A stretch of DNA of 64,000 nucleotides from Epichloe hybrida (GCA_019022495.1 JAFEKR010000002.1:2108001-2172000); one strand, 5' to 3'. Numbered from the stretch's first letter, positions 1 to 12,471 are shown. Program-made: numbers and translations. Notes: generated from the sequence alone by a model not told the origin.

Positions 1-1030
1 GTAATCCGTAATGACTGGCAGTATTACGGAGTACTCCGCAGACAGACCAAATGAAGACAAGACTTGGTGCGAAGGAGCTTCTTGTTGCGGAGCCTGCGGT
101 GGCAGAAGAAACAATCGCAAGCCATCTCAATGCTTTTGGCATTCCAGATTGACCAAGGCAAAAGGCGATCTGTCCAGTCTCATGGTCTATGCAGGGTGGC
201 ACGCAGCAGTGGATGGGGTTGGAAGGAGAATCCGGGGCCGCACCTGCCGCAAGTCGAACTGTCTGGTGCGATGCTGTTCTCCCTCCAAGTTTGGAGTTGG
301 CTCATTTGGGAGCGCATAGTTGACATGGTAGATGTGTCATTTGGCTCGGCTCATCTCATTTATATTGCTTCAAGCTTCTACCAATGAATTCACCACATGC
401 CCGGCCTTTCGGCGTGAGCAGAAGCGTATTTTCGCATCCGATACATGAAGAGACGTTTCCCGGTAACGAAACAAAATGACAAAAGGAACGAAGGAACAAA
501 TGATGAGAAGGAATGGCAAGGGGGATGGATGTGAGCGAAGAATCATCACCTCCATCTCTTGGGAGTACTGACACTGTACTGTACTACATGTCACGAAAAT
601 CTGCCAGCACGGTCTCGCGTGGGCTGGTGGGCTTGGCAATCAAGTTCAGTTCATGATCATGATAGCTCATGTGTGGGGCTCGCCATGTGCATGGGATAGT
701 TTCAAATTTCTTGCTTTTTGCGTGGCTTGCCCAAGGCAAAAAGTGCAGAAGAGCAAAGTAATTGCACAGCCATCGCACCTATTCGCAACCCGCCTTTCTT
801 TGAGCTGCTTACACTCTATTAGATCTGACGGAAGGCTCTTGTATCCAATTATTTGTTTTGTTTTGTAACGTTTTGTTTTGTCCCACTTTATTTTTTATTT
901 TTCTGTTTCTTCCTGCCGACCTGAACCTCCTGGTCGAAGACTACTGCAGACTCTGCAGCAGTCATCGTTACAACGTTTAACCACGAGGTTTCCGACAAAA
1001 ACAAATTCCTCGGCACTTGCTTTACTCGAA
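1..1030. other. Intergenic / upstream of IPI3
   Basis: No convincing gene is visible. Open frames here are short, overlap on both strands and show no recognisable protein signature. The last 150 bases are T-rich with repeated TTTTGT blocks just before the IPI3 start, as is common in fungal promoters. Confidence 0.6.
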
Positions 1031-2426
1031 ATGCTCTCAGAGCAGGTGTTCTCCTCCATATGCGGTCCGCCGATCGCCGCCAACACGGCAGTATCCAAAG
1101 ACGTCGGCATATACGGTCATTCCTTGACTCCTTCATGGGCGGTCAAGTCGACGTTCAAGAAGAGCTCCGCGCCACCTCATTGCCTGGCCATCAGCGATAC
1201 CCACATCTTTGCTGCTCAAGACCAAAAAGCCCATGTGCATGTTTATTCCCGCCTGCGTGGCAATCAGGAGGCACTCGTTGCTTTTCCGGAGCGCATTCGC
1301 AGCCTCGCCCTCGCTGGCGACGTCCTCATCTTAGGCACATCAGAGGGGCGCCTAATACTCTGGGAGGTACGTGACGGTACATCTACTCTACTGCAAATGC
1401 ATTAGAAGGAACGTTGCTCTCTCCAATGCATCTAATTTAGCAAAACAGATTTGCACCGGTAGACAGGTCACCACACCACCTTGTCATGTGCAAGCCGTCA
1501 CCTGTTTGGCAACGACTCCCTATCATCTCTTGTCAGCATCTGAAGATTCCAACATTCATGTCTGGTCTTTAGCTCGCCTTCTAGAATTTGGCGCTGATGC
1601 GGGACAAGAGCCTGATTCGACACTGTCCAATCATCGAGGTGCCATCACTGATCTTCTTGCTGGTCCAAGTACCAATCCTGAGACGAGCCTCTGCGTTTCG
1701 GCTAGCACGGACAAGACCTGTATCTTGTGGAACTATAACTCAGGACAAGTGTTGCGGACGCTCCTTTTCCCATCAGCCCCCGTGTGCGCCGCACTCGACG
1801 CCTCGTCCCGGGCCCTCTTTGTCTGTGCCGAGGACGGCGGCCTCTATCTTGTCGAGCTATTTGGGGACAAGCCCCTTATTGGGTCTCGGAGTGCTGAGCT
1901 CGCCTCGATTGTCGTTCAGGCTAATGCTCCGTTAGGGGTGGCAGATGGAGAAGATGGCCATGCAACATGTTTGTCAGTCAGCTACGACGGCACTTACATC
2001 TTGACTGGTCACACAAAGGGTAAGATCCAACGCTGGAATCTTCTCGATCACTCACACCCGACAGAGCTTGGGAATCTCAATGCCTCTGTGACGAACATTG
2101 TTGCGGTTCCTCTATTATCATCCGACAAAAGGTGTAAGACTGTCAACGTGGTGAAACCGAATCATAGCCAACGACAATATTCCATCACCACTCAGCTAGA
2201 AGGAGACGTGCATGGTCCAACAAAATTCAGTCACGGTGCTGAATCGATAGGATTGCCTGTCGATACTTTGGAGAATGCTATCATGTCCTTTACCACTTCT
2301 CAACCCGACCTCAGCGAGGATTTTGATTTGCGGAAAGAGAACGAGGAGCTGAAAGCGATTATCGAGGAGCAAAAAGAACTTCAGAAGGCTACATTGCAGT
2401 ATCGTGAAGCCGAGAAGAAGTCATGA
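1031..2426 (+). CDS. IPI3: Ipi3-like WD40 pre-rRNA processing protein
   Basis: Two exons, 1031-1366 and 1449-2426, give 437 residues; the 82-bp intron starts GTACGT and ends ACAG, and splicing restores the LILWE-ICTGRQ junction expected of the family. Ipi3 is a WD40 beta-propeller subunit of the nuclear Rix1 (Rix1-Ipi1-Ipi3) complex, which works in ITS2 processing and 60S ribosome maturation and also in pre-replicative complex assembly. The sequence shows WD-type blades (for example NIHVWSL, CILWNYNSG, KIQRWNLL) and the N-terminal signature HVYSRLRGNQEA followed by FPERI. The C-terminus is a short charged helix rich in E, K and Q that could form a coiled coil. The start is the first ATG in frame with the conserved N-terminus. 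Length is near the usual fungal size. Identification rests on remembered family pattern, not on a search. Confidence 0.86.
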
Positions 2427-3170
2427 AAAGCCCATGTTGAGCAGAACTCTCCAAGCAGCATCGTTCGAGCGAGTTCTATGCTAGGCAGGCATCTGATTTC
2501 TACGTGCAGAGTCTATCAGAGTGGATAGGGTGATATTCGAAATGAGAGTGGCGGAACGTCACCGACAAATCTTATTCGAGCTATTCAACACCGCGTCGAA
2601 CAAACTACACAACACCGCACCGCAATTGAGTAGCATCATCGGAATATTCATGTCTCCAAGAAATAATCACAAATGGAAACACCAAATAAGGTAATAGGAG
2701 GTGAACACAGCTCAGCGAATATACACATGTGCTCCAAGCAAAATCAGCATGGAGGCCTCTCGGGTTTCTTGAGCAGATCACTCGTTTGTGGCAGAAATGT
2801 CCAATCGAGATGTCCAATCGAGTCGAACCTTGGTTCATCGAGTGGATTCCTCGTGGACATGGGACATAAAACCTCTACAGTATGCCGCCAAATAAAATAA
2901 ACCGTTCCTGGAGCTCACGGCCAATCAAAGTCGCTGTAATTGATCCAAGTCATTGTTTGGCTAGAATGGATATCTTTGTGGTGGGTGGAGCGCGGCGTGG
3001 CGACGACGAAAGCGACGGCGGGTGTGGGTTGTTGGTGATTATCGGGCTCGGACAATTCTCCACCCGAGCCAAGCCCGCGCATTCTCCAGAGCCAGAACGT
3101 AATTGTCACTCACGTATTTTTGGAACTGGACCATCTCCCTCCTCATCCCAGGCCGTTATCGTGTCCCAAA
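2427..3170. other. Intergenic region between IPI3 and ISD11
   Basis: Both neighbours are on the plus strand, so this holds the IPI3 3' end and the ISD11 promoter. Short overlapping frames at 2605-3187 have no recognisable content. Nothing else is seen. Confidence 0.55.
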
Positions 3171-3866
3171 ATGTCGCTCGTCGGTAGTTTAAAAGGCGAC
3201 ATGCCTCACCAAGTCCGTTCCCTGGTACGTATTGCCAAGCTTTGACAAGGCCAATCTCCCGGTCCGCAAAAGCAAGAATTAATCGGTTGCCTTTGGCGGG
3301 AGACGACTGTGATACCCACTAGAGTGCTCAAAACTTGCCTTGGACGCTTGCGCCTGCTCACTCGAGGTGGATCAGGATTGAAAACGTGAGGCTAATCTGC
3401 AATCACGCACAGTATCGTCAGTTATTACGGCAAGGCGAGCAATTCACGGCCTACAACTTTCGCGAATATGCCAAGCGAAGAACTAGAGATGCATTTCGAG
3501 AGAACAAGTCGATCTCAGATCAGCGCCAGATCCAGGAACTCGTTCAGAAGGGGCTAAAGGAGCTCCAGGTGCTGAAGGTTTGCGGACCACGCGCCTGACA
3601 CTTCTTATCGCGTTCGGCACAGACTGCGGCTGATCAAATTGGTTTTCCTCTAGCGCCAAACCGTCATCGGTCAATTTTACACAATGGACAAATTAGTAGT
3701 GGAGGGAGGTATTTCGGTATGCAACCACGATCATTTTGCACACGATTCAGCGGGACGAGGTATTGACACATGTGATAGGGAAGGGACAACTCTAGCAATG
3801 GAGCGGTGGTCCGACAAAAGGAGCAAGGGTAAGTTAGGATTGTTTGTGCAAGCAGTCAAGTCATAA
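3171..3866 (+). CDS. ISD11: ISD11-like LYR protein of Fe-S assembly
   Basis: Exons 3171-3224, 3413-3577 and 3654 onward. Spliced, the protein reads an N-terminal [10 protein letters not shown], then an LYR-type segment [10 protein letters not shown] (residues about 17-26), then [17 protein letters not shown], then [20 protein letters not shown] and DKLVVEGG. This block order is that of Isd11 (LYRM4), the small mitochondrial matrix protein that stabilises the cysteine desulfurase Nfs1 in Fe-S cluster assembly. Introns of 188 and 76 bp have GT-AG ends and keep phase 0. The family normally continues after VEGG with a short KTGKQTG-like tail; here the genomic frame instead reads through an unrelated 50-residue tail to a stop at 3866, giving 143 residues, longer than the usual 90-110. 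A third intron beginning GTATTT at 3709 is possible but I could not find a convincing acceptor, so the 3' end is uncertain. Confidence 0.8.
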
Positions 3867-4624
3867 TTTCTAGTGTTTCTAATGCTCATGCAGATGGGAC
3901 TAACTGCATCATGGTTCGGCTGTCCCATGGGGGCCCATGAAGCATTGTATAGTAGGGCGGACAACGAGTGTACATTGAATAATGCAAAGGATCCCTCGGT
4001 CTAAGCGCATGGCTCGACTCTAGGTCGGAGTAAATAAAATTTCTTTGGGTTGCTAGACAAGACAGGGTGGAAATGAGAAGCGTGTCTCGCTGTTTCGTGG
4101 ATGACATTGAGTTGAGGGTGTGTATCGCGTGGCCTAGACGTCGGGCAAATCGTAGTGAGGATGCCGATGTCAATCCCACATGCGAAGCCGAGGACATCAT
4201 CACAATTTGGGGTTCTTTATAACAACATATAGCTCTACGCGCTTCTACTACACAACGCCACGAAATAAGAATCCCGCCGTGTGCTGTATTCACGGGAGTT
4301 TTCCACGTCCACAGCGATGCAGCGATGCATTGCTATTTCGTTCACCCGCATGCATCTGCTGTGTGTGTGTGACTCTGCGCTGAGGCAGGTATGATTATGT
4401 CAGCGGGCCTAGCCTTGCCATTGGCCTCGTGGCGTGTCCGTAGGCCTCATCTCGGATTCAGCAACCCATCAGACGTTTCCCCACAGCCAGCCCCATTGCA
4501 ATCTCAAATGACGGCAATTTATGCATCAGGAGAAGACCAACTACCCGTCGTTCATATACTTCAAAGAAGCGAGACCTTGCAGGAGCTGCTGTGAGGCAGT
4601 TCGGGTCGACGTGCACAAGGCGCA
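3867..4624. other. Intergenic region upstream of disordered protein gene
   Basis: Between two plus-strand genes. Short frames on both strands overlap each other and carry no family signal. The true end of the ISD11-like transcript may lie in here. Confidence 0.5.
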
Positions 4625-7412
4625 ATGGCTCCGGGAGTTCGTACCACTCATCATTTCCACACTAAACCATACCAGCTAACACGACACTTTTCTCGACAGA
4701 CAAGACGAGCCAATCGCAGTGGCTACGCCGAACATGATGACTTTGAAGGTTTGCGAAATCTTGCGGTTTCAGACAACGACGGCTACTGACGAATGGAACA
4801 GGCCTGCCTGTGCGACAATGGCGACAAGACTGGGTAAATGTTGCGCCTCCGCAACCTCAAGAACAGGTTCAACAAAACGACATCTGGGCAATCGAGCTTA
4901 TTCATGGCATGCCAAAAGCCTCCGCCCTATTGGCGCCTCACAGTCAAGAACTTCTCCGAGCTGCTCGGTCTGGACGACTATATAAGCGACCTGCTCCGGC
5001 CGAGGAGGAAGAGGCTGACACTGAGGCCCTGCAAGCAGCAGAGAAGGCGGAGAAGAAGGACGAGGAAAACGCCGTACAAGGATTTTCAATCAAGTTGTGG
5101 AAGCAGATTCCAAGAAACAATGAAGGACCGGGACTGTCTCACCTCGCGAAACGACGGAAAGGCACCGTGACCATCTCAAGCAAAACCAGCGAAGAGAAGA
5201 CGGCGGGACTGACGGTTACGAGGGCAACTGTGCGAAAAGTAGATGCAGCCGGAAATCCATACACAGAAGAAGTGACGTTGGCGGATGGCCAGCAGGTTGT
5301 TGGTGAGATCATTTCCACTCGTGTGGAAGCTGCCCCCGCGGCGGCCGCGGAAGGCTTCGTTGCTCCCGCACCACCCCAAAGAAGACGGCCGCCGCCGCCG
5401 CCAAAGAGAAAGTCCAAGGCTGGCCCTGGGCGTGGAAAGAAGAAGATCAATAACCCCCCGCCCGGCGAGGGCCTGGCAGCGGGGGTGACACCAGCTGCCA
5501 ACGGGGTGGGAGCCGTCAAGGTGGAAGGTCTTTGGAAGCATGTGAGAGTCCTCTTTATCGACTCTTAATTGCCAAGCACTGATGCTGATATTTTCAGGGC
5601 ACCTCACAAGAGGGTACCGGGACCCCTAACCCGGATAGCGGAATGGCCGATGGTAACGGTGACGGTGACGGTGACGGTGACGATGACGACGACGATGACG
5701 ATGACGACGGCGATGACGACGGCGACGGGGATGACGATGATCAAGATGAAGGAGATCAGCAGGGCGATGATGCTGATGACGCCAAGATTCAGGACGAGGA
5801 AATGACGGACGCCATAGATGAGCCGAACCCCCCCACCCCTAGCAAGCCAGTTTTCCATGCCATGGATGGCATCGCGACATTGCCCGACGTAGTACCTCCG
5901 AATCCTCTCACACTGGCACCTTCCCTCGCTAGCCTCGCCGCCAGATCGCCCAAGAACGAGGGTAGTCCGCTCAAAAATGTCATGCTTCAGGCGCAGTCGC
6001 CCGCGGAATCTCACGCGCCACCAGTTATACCGACGAACGCTGCCGAGGCTGCTCCGGTTCCTGCAGCTGTCCCTGTCGAATTGCCTGCTCTAGAGACAGT
6101 AATTAGCAAAGTGATCGACACTGAACCACCAAGGAATGAGTCCTTGGTCGCCGAGCCGCCTTCTATGGTTGCAGGTGATGAAGGACAAGTAAGGGCGGAA
6201 GTGGATATCACCATGTCCAAGGCGGTCCCTGAGGAATTGGGAAAGGCCGATAAAGCGCCTGCAGAAGACTCAAAAGGTGAGGCGTCGTACAAGGGTCCAT
6301 CTCCTGATAATGTAAACCCGTTCCCGGATGTGCCCTTGAGGGACGAGGCTTTATTGCCACCACCTCCAGAGCAAGTGGGCAATATTTCAAGCCCTAGGGC
6401 GTACGACGGACCAGACAGGGTCTCCGATGTCGGCGACAAGAGCAGAGACAGCCAGATGATTGACTCTGGCATGATGCCCGAGCGACCGCCTCTGCATGCT
6501 CACGACTCAGTCATGACAGAAGACACAATCAAACCCGAGGATTCGGCGTCAGTTCGATACCAAATGACGGAGTCAGGTGCTCCGTCTGAAGTCGGCACTG
6601 CGTCGGCTGAGGAGACGAAGGACTCGGCAGTGGCAAGAGTAGGACCAGTGGCAGAGGCGTCTAGGGAGTCTTCTCCCCCCAAGGCAGCTTCCCCGATGGA
6701 AGAAACCGAAACGGAGATGACCGCGCCCGCCGAACCCGTCAGCGGCAAGATGTCTGACGAAACGAGGCGAAATTCTCCAGTTGCGCCTGCGTCAGTATTG
6801 GGTGATAACCCTCAAGCACCCGCGATCAGGGCATCACCGCAAACGCTTGGACAAGAGTTGGTTGCTGAGCCAAAAGAGCCGACCCCATCCGAGGCTGTTC
6901 GGGATGAGAATTCCCCGGCACTCAAAAGAGCTGTTCAGGACAGTCGACGCGTAAATACTCCCGAGCAGATGAACCCAGTGACCGTGGTAGAGCCCAAGCC
7001 CTACGAAAATGTCGAAGCTGAACCCGTACCAGAAGTGCAAGATCTCCAGGAGCCTGCAAGTACAACAAGAGACGAGAAACCGAAGAGAGGATACCGGGAA
7101 AAACAGAGCCAAGAGCCAGTGGAAGAGCGAAAGCAAGAATCGCAGGACGAGCACAGAACCGAACCGATGAAGGAAGCGAAGCCGCCGGCGCTGGAACCAG
7201 AACCTTTCCCAGTCGCAAAGCCAGCACCGACTCACCTCCCAGAAGAAGCACCGTCGACGAGCGATGCAGTTCCAGTCCCAGAAGCAGCTCCAGCTCCAGC
7301 TCCTCCTCTTATCTCGCCGCCCATTCTGCCCCCTATTGCTGATATAGCGTCCGAGAGTCGTCTCACAGATGCGGCAGAAGAAAGGAAGGAAGACCCGCCA
7401 GCCGGTGCGTAG
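4625..7412 (+). CDS. Conserved acidic, proline-rich disordered protein
   Basis: Exons 4625-4748, 4802-5541 and 5598-7412 keep frame through introns of 53 and 56 bp and give 892 residues. The N-terminal 100 residues look folded and conserved ([55 protein letters not shown]). From about residue 190 there are basic patches ([19 protein letters not shown]), which suggest nuclear localisation. Around residues 300-330 a run of Gly and Asp encoded by GAC/GGT triplet repeats (5650-5760) is followed by a long tail rich in Pro, Glu, Ala and Ser with the short conserved block [12 protein letters not shown]. Similar proteins occur in other Sordariomycetes, some labelled LYR-family or apopolysialoglycoprotein, labels I do not think are informative. 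The overall make-up suggests a chromatin or transcription-associated protein, but this is inference. No catalytic motif is seen. Confidence 0.7.
5643..5765 (+). repeat. GAC/GGT-type triplet microsatellite in coding sequence
   Basis: About 120 bases of imperfect GACGGT and GATGAC units encoding alternating Gly-Asp and then poly-Asp. Such purine-rich triplet tracts vary in length between strains; the unit of three keeps frame. Confidence 0.8.
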
Positions 7413-8887
7413 AACGTACGGTGGCTGACAACACATGATTACGACAAAGGGATTCAAGGCGTTTGCTCGTGGGGCAAGGTTTGCCATGGGTAGCAAGTCA
7501 AAGGCGGGACGGGATGAGAGGGCCTCAGATGGAAATCGTAGCGGAAGACGTATTCATACCAGTATTCTCGGTCATAGTATTGTACAACATGGCGCTTGTA
7601 AATGCTTTAGCTTATGCATGGTCTGTGTCTGTCGTCTAACTTTGTATGTTGTATGTCCCTGTCCCCCCCATTATATTTGCACCCAAGATGAAAAAAAGCA
7701 CGTTGAAAACAAGAGTGTAAATCCGACGTGTTATGCAAGAAGTCCTTCTTCAGCATGACGCAACATCCGACGGCCCCCCCCCCAATCGCCTTTCTCAGTT
7801 CAGTTCCAAATCCTATCCTTAAACAACTTGCCCCCAACGCGGCCATTCTCCCTATCCCCAACAACGTCTGCCTCTGCCTCTGCCTCTGCCTCGGCCCTCG
7901 CAACAGCCTCGACGGCACTATGCTACCTCGCAACCCCCTCGAATGAGCATTGCTCGGTCCCAGGATGCCCGCACTCGCCAAGGGTTCGGTTTGTTGGAAT
8001 AATTCGGCCATTGGGGGGGGGGGGGGGGAAAGGGTGGCGTTGGTTTGTAGGATGTGGTGATCCTTGCTGTGGGGAGGTGATGTTTACATGTCGGATGAGA
8101 AGCTGGGGTATTGCAGGAAATCAAGTTTTTGTATAGATGGATGGATGGTGGAAGTTGCGCCTTGTGGTCACGATAAAACTCGCAGCACGACGACACGACG
8201 ACACGACACGACGGCAGAGCGTAGACGGTGGGAATGGATGCAACATTTTACAGGTGTATGATGCAGACTATTGCAACATTTTACAGGTCCCATGTCAACG
8301 GCCACGGGGTTCGTAGATAAACAAGCCACGACAGATGTCGACACATCGTATCACGCTGGTGGTGGTCAGGGGCTCACATGAATTTGTTCAGCGTTGGGCG
8401 TTCATCGGTCGGAGGGTCGCAGCTGTAGCAGCGCCGTTTGCTCGTCGACGCGTGGTGTGAGTTGAGGCAGATTGGCCAGAGCGTGTGACTTTTGACTTGT
8501 TGTTGGCGGGCTTCGAAAGCGGAGTTTCGTTGTTGCAGCGTTGTGATGACGACTCGGTTGCTCCGTGCAAGCCCTTCGATTCCATGAGATGAGGGGGGGG
8601 GATGGCGCCTCTCAAGACAAGATGTTGCGCATCGACAAGTGGAAATATGTGACGAGGCGCAATTTGCGCAATCGAAGCATCGGAAATGGAACATGGCAAG
8701 GTTCGAATCATCATGCCATCGGTTCCTTTGACAATGTAGAGGCAAATGTAGAGAAAGTAAAAAAAGAGCAAATGTTTCAAGAAAAAGGAGGTAAAAAAAA
8801 AAAAGCATTAGCTTCTTTATTTCTTACCCTCATCATCCCTATATATAGCATTACGCTGGCTGCCATTTTTCTGTACACGATTCCTTA
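7413..8887. other. Convergent 3' intergenic region with simple repeats
   Basis: Lies between two genes whose 3' ends face each other. It holds a TGCCTC hexamer tandem (about 7868-7893), a run of 16 G at 8013-8028, a CACGACGACA repeat near 8190, a run of 9 G near 8590, and a duplicated ATTTTACAGGT at about 8245 and 8278. Frames here are low-complexity and I see no gene. Confidence 0.6.
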
Positions 8888-11858
8888 CTACAAGAATGCT
8901 TCCCATCTTCTATTAATTTGTTTTCTCCGGACCTAGCACGAACTTATTAGGACGATTTGCGGCAGACACGGACAACAGCAGCACACTTACCATGGGAGCT
9001 AGGAACATGACGCCGGCAAAGAGGGCAAGGACAGTGCCAACCAGCGTCACCTTGTTGAAGCCCTTGCCCAGAATGTCAAACAGACCACTGGGGGTGGAGC
9101 GGGTGCCGAACACATCCACGCCATAGGCGAAGAGCAAACTGGTGCTCTCGACTACGGCCGGCGTGGCAATGATTTCTTCCACTCCAATCACATCAAGTTC
9201 GTGGGAGATGATGCTCCGTCCATCAATCTCGAACTGCGGCGCATACTTCATCAGCGACTCAGCTTCCATTTCAGCTGCTGTCGGTTCTCTGTCAACGGGT
9301 CGACGAGGGTCGATGATGTGTCTAGGTAGGGCGAGGATGCCGTGACTTTCGGGGAGGTAGGCCAGCAGCTGGCGACTGGTGATGCCCTGAAGGGTCTTCG
9401 TGGTCGTCAACTTTTGCAGCGGCTGCGAAAGCACTATAGCCTGTGAGGTAACCCATGGCAGAGGCACACCAGAAGGGGTGTCGACGGGGTTCAAGGAAGA
9501 AAACTTCTCTTCATCGCCAAGAGGACCGCGATCATTGGGCTCGGGAGACTCGAACAGATCGGAGGTGACAAGTTGGTATCCTTTGATGGTACGGTTTGTG
9601 CCGTCGTTGGCCATGTAGTCGCCAAAGAAGGTGCATGCGTACCAATTCTCGGCCATTGTACACGACAGACTTTTCGTTGCGTCGACCCCATTGTAAGATT
9701 GAGAGGACAGCACCTGACCAGAGATGGTGTCAACCAGCTGGACCGAGAGCTTGCTCGTAGCCTCCTCTGCAATCGCGACGACTACAGTATTTGGGTTCAG
9801 ATACTTGTAGGCGACCTTGCGGTCACCGAGGACGCGGCCGATGGATGCAGTTGGGTTGTGTTCTGGCAGAGTGGCGACCTCGACGATTTTTTCGCCCTTG
9901 CCGACTTGAAGGTGCCACATGTCCGTCCGTGAGACCTTGCCGTCCGTGGAGGACAGTTTGATACCTCTCAAGGCCTGATCCCCTTCTCGAATGACGACAG
10001 TGTCTTCGGGAAGAGTTACAATAGGAATGTTGGGGACCGGAGACCCGTCAGCGCCCAATGCGAGGAGCCACTTGCTGGATTCGTCGCCGACAACGGCAGT
10101 CCTGGCAATCTTGGTGAAGGACTCATCCTGATGATGCTCGACAACCTGTCCTGTAATTGCGCGAATGACGGCGCGCTCGCCGTTAGATCCAACGACGGAC
10201 ACAAGGCCTTCGTTGTCCTTGGCCGCGATTCCCTTGATAGAGAGACTCTCGCCAGGTTGTGGCTGAAATACAGCCTTGGACCACAGGACTTTCCCGTGAT
10301 GGCCGGTGTCCAGACCGTAGAAGCGACCACGACGAGTGGCGAGAACAACAATCTTGTTGAATCCAAACGCATCCCGATGCAAAGCCTCCTTGTTTCCGGA
10401 CAAGTCAGCACCAAAGATGGAATCAAGAATACGCTGCGGGAGACGAGCGAGATACGCCGGCAGGTACTGCAGGTCCGCAATGTGGCGGTTGACACGGTGT
10501 ATGTATGCTGCAACAGGGTTGGCATGAGCTTCCTCGGCCAAGTCTTCAGCAAGTCTCTCAACCTCGGGAATGTCGGCCCATACAGCAGCCACGGCACCAG
10601 ACAACCCTTCGCGTCTAGTCCAGTCAATCTTCCCATCTCGAATCAAGACCCAGTCATGGCCATTGGTCAAAGCAGCGGAGCGAACGGCAAACTCCTTGCC
10701 GCCAGCCTTCTTGACGACTTCGGAGACTGATTGGATAGCGTGGCCATCTTCCTTGGCGTTATAGGGCCATCGGGCCAGGACACCATGAGACTCGGACGAG
10801 ATGACAGTGACCTCTTCGCGCGTGATCCGGGTGAAGTAGACATTGGCGGCCTCTGAGCTGGTAGAGAATGCGCCATTGCCAGCCAAATGTGGGAGGTCGT
10901 ATGCTTTGGAAACTTGTCCGGTCTTGAGATGGGTGTGGTAAACTTGACCCTTGTGGCCGGTTGTGGTGCCGATGTGGACCAGGAAGTGCGGCAGAGACTG
11001 CGTCAAATGAGGGGCATGAACACGGACAGAGACAGTATCAGCGGGCAGGGTGATGTCTTGCTTCGTTTTGGTGCCGAGAACATTGATGCTCAGCTTGGAC
11101 AATCCGCGACTGGCCCAGGCAGCAATAGGCGCCGCCGAGTTTGCGCCGACGAACATGACATCCTCGGCGCCGTGGATATCGCCTCTGTTGCCGAGAGACC
11201 AGTGATCAACTCGACCCCCCGTGGCGGTGTCCAGAGACGTTACCTTGAGGTTGTAAGAGCCTGGTGACCCGTGCAAGCTGAGAACATAAACATTGGCAAT
11301 GTTGGTTGAAACCTGGACCGGTGCGTCTTTGCTCGTTTCGCGGAATTCCCAGATGACATTGCCCAGCGCTCCATGTAATCGTCGTAGAACCGTAATGCCG
11401 TCCGCGTCGAATAAAGCGAGGACATCTTTCCTCGAGCTTTCGGTCAATTCGATGATTTCGATGTCTTTGACATGGCCCTTGAACTCCTGGTGCCAGATGT
11501 TCCTGCCTGTGAGGGCATTCCATGCTTGAACCTTGGAGCCGTAACCTGAAACAACCCAGTTCTCGCCCTCGGGGGCTCTCAGGTGACCGCCGCCGTTTGC
11601 AATGCCATCACTGACTTGTTGGCGCCATACGACGTTGCCGTTGCTGGGGTTGATGGCGCCGACTACACCCACATCCCCGAGTGTGTAGAGCAAGCTGGCC
11701 TTGTCTTCCTTGCGCGGACGATGAAAGAAGGTGGTTTCCTGTTGGGGCAAGCCGACGAGCGAGTAGTGGAAATCGATGTCGCCAACCTCATCTTTGAAGA
11801 CGGCAGCTACGAGCGACGAAAGGCCCAGCAGCAGGGCGGATTGGAGAGTGCGCCGCAT
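8888..11858 (-). CDS. EMC1: ER membrane protein complex subunit 1
   Basis: Exon 1 is 11858-8991 and exon 2 is 8932-8888, joined over a 58-bp intron (GTAAGT to CTAG), for 970 residues. Splicing replaces an unrelated read-through tail by VRRKQINRRWEAFL, the basic cytosolic tail expected after the last membrane helix. EMC1 is the large lumenal, membrane-anchored subunit of the ER membrane complex, which inserts tail-anchored and some multipass proteins. Features: a signal peptide at residues 1-20 (LQSALLLGLSSLVAAV), a PQQ-like beta-propeller beginning FKDEVGDIDFHYSLVG and NVVWRQQ, a C-terminal DUF1620-type region, and one membrane segment at about 936-956 (LVGTVLALFAGVMFLAPM). The reading frame also extends 39 codons upstream of the chosen ATG, but only this ATG puts the signal peptide first. 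Confidence 0.9.
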
Positions 11859-12139
11859 GTCAACGTATTCTGAGCTTGGGCGGCGACGTCGTGCTTGAAG
11901 CTTCGAAGCTGGTCTTGAGCTGGTCTCGAGGTACGGGGGTACTTGTTGGCCCCACTGTGGGGGGTCGGTCCACAACAGGAAGGCTCTGCTGACTCATCGA
12001 TGCACCTCGTTGGCCTATGGATTCGCAGACTTTGATCGCGCAATCTTAATACTGCGACAAAAAGAATGAAATATTTCATGCGACTTATCATCCTTTGCTG
12101 TGCTCGAGCTAGCGGGCCGAGTGACATTAGTGAACAATC
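11859..12139. other. Upstream region of EMC1
   Basis: Promoter-side sequence of the minus-strand EMC1 gene. No gene is visible; the SDR remnant begins just beyond it. Confidence 0.45.
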
Positions 12140-12400
12140 GCCACACCAGCTCGAATTCTTTGAGAGCTCTTGGTCAGTCCTGAAACCCCCCCAGGGTCTT
12201 CTTCACAATATACTTTGCCATACCGGCTACTTTGTCAGCTCGCTCGGTCATAGCATCCGATACGTAGTTCACCACCACAGAGGCTCCCGTTACGAGCAGC
12301 CAGTGCTATGGCGATACCGGGTCCGATGCCCTTCTCGCGTCCAAAACCAGTCACGATGGCGATCTTTCCCTCGAGAGACAAGAGTGTCGATGGCCAAGGG
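12140..12400 (-). pseudogene. Short-chain dehydrogenase fragment
   Basis: Read on the minus strand, the sequence gives LEGKIAIVTGFGREKGIGPG followed by IAIALAARNG, the Rossmann N-terminus of a classical SDR with the TGxxxGxG cofactor motif. One base out of frame it continues as ASVVVNYVSDAMTERADKV and VKKTLGGFQD, then stops. The catalytic YxxxK and SDR core are missing, so this is a 5' fragment with a frameshift, not a working enzyme. It shows no RIP-like AT richness. It may be a relic of a metabolic gene. Confidence 0.72.
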
Positions 12401-12471
12401 GTCCGGTACAATTTGTGCAAGGTTTTGCAACCTTTTGCTTCCTCCTTTAAGAAGGGAGTGTGCAGGATCAT

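Noticed and set aside
5139..6014. Minus-strand frames of 126-153 residues under the disordered protein
   Set aside because: They mirror GC-rich, low-complexity codons of the plus-strand gene and have no signature.
6834..7496. Minus-strand 220-residue frame
   Set aside because: Rich in Trp, Cys and Arg only because it is the complement of Pro/Glu/Ala codons of the plus-strand gene.
8013..8028. Run of G as a possible quadruplex element
   Set aside because: A plain homopolymer in a 3' intergenic region; it may also be affected by sequencing error. Kept only as a repeat note.
10016..10730. Frames of about 200 residues on both strands within EMC1
   Set aside because: Both overlap the clear EMC1 coding frame, which has strong family features; they are shadows.
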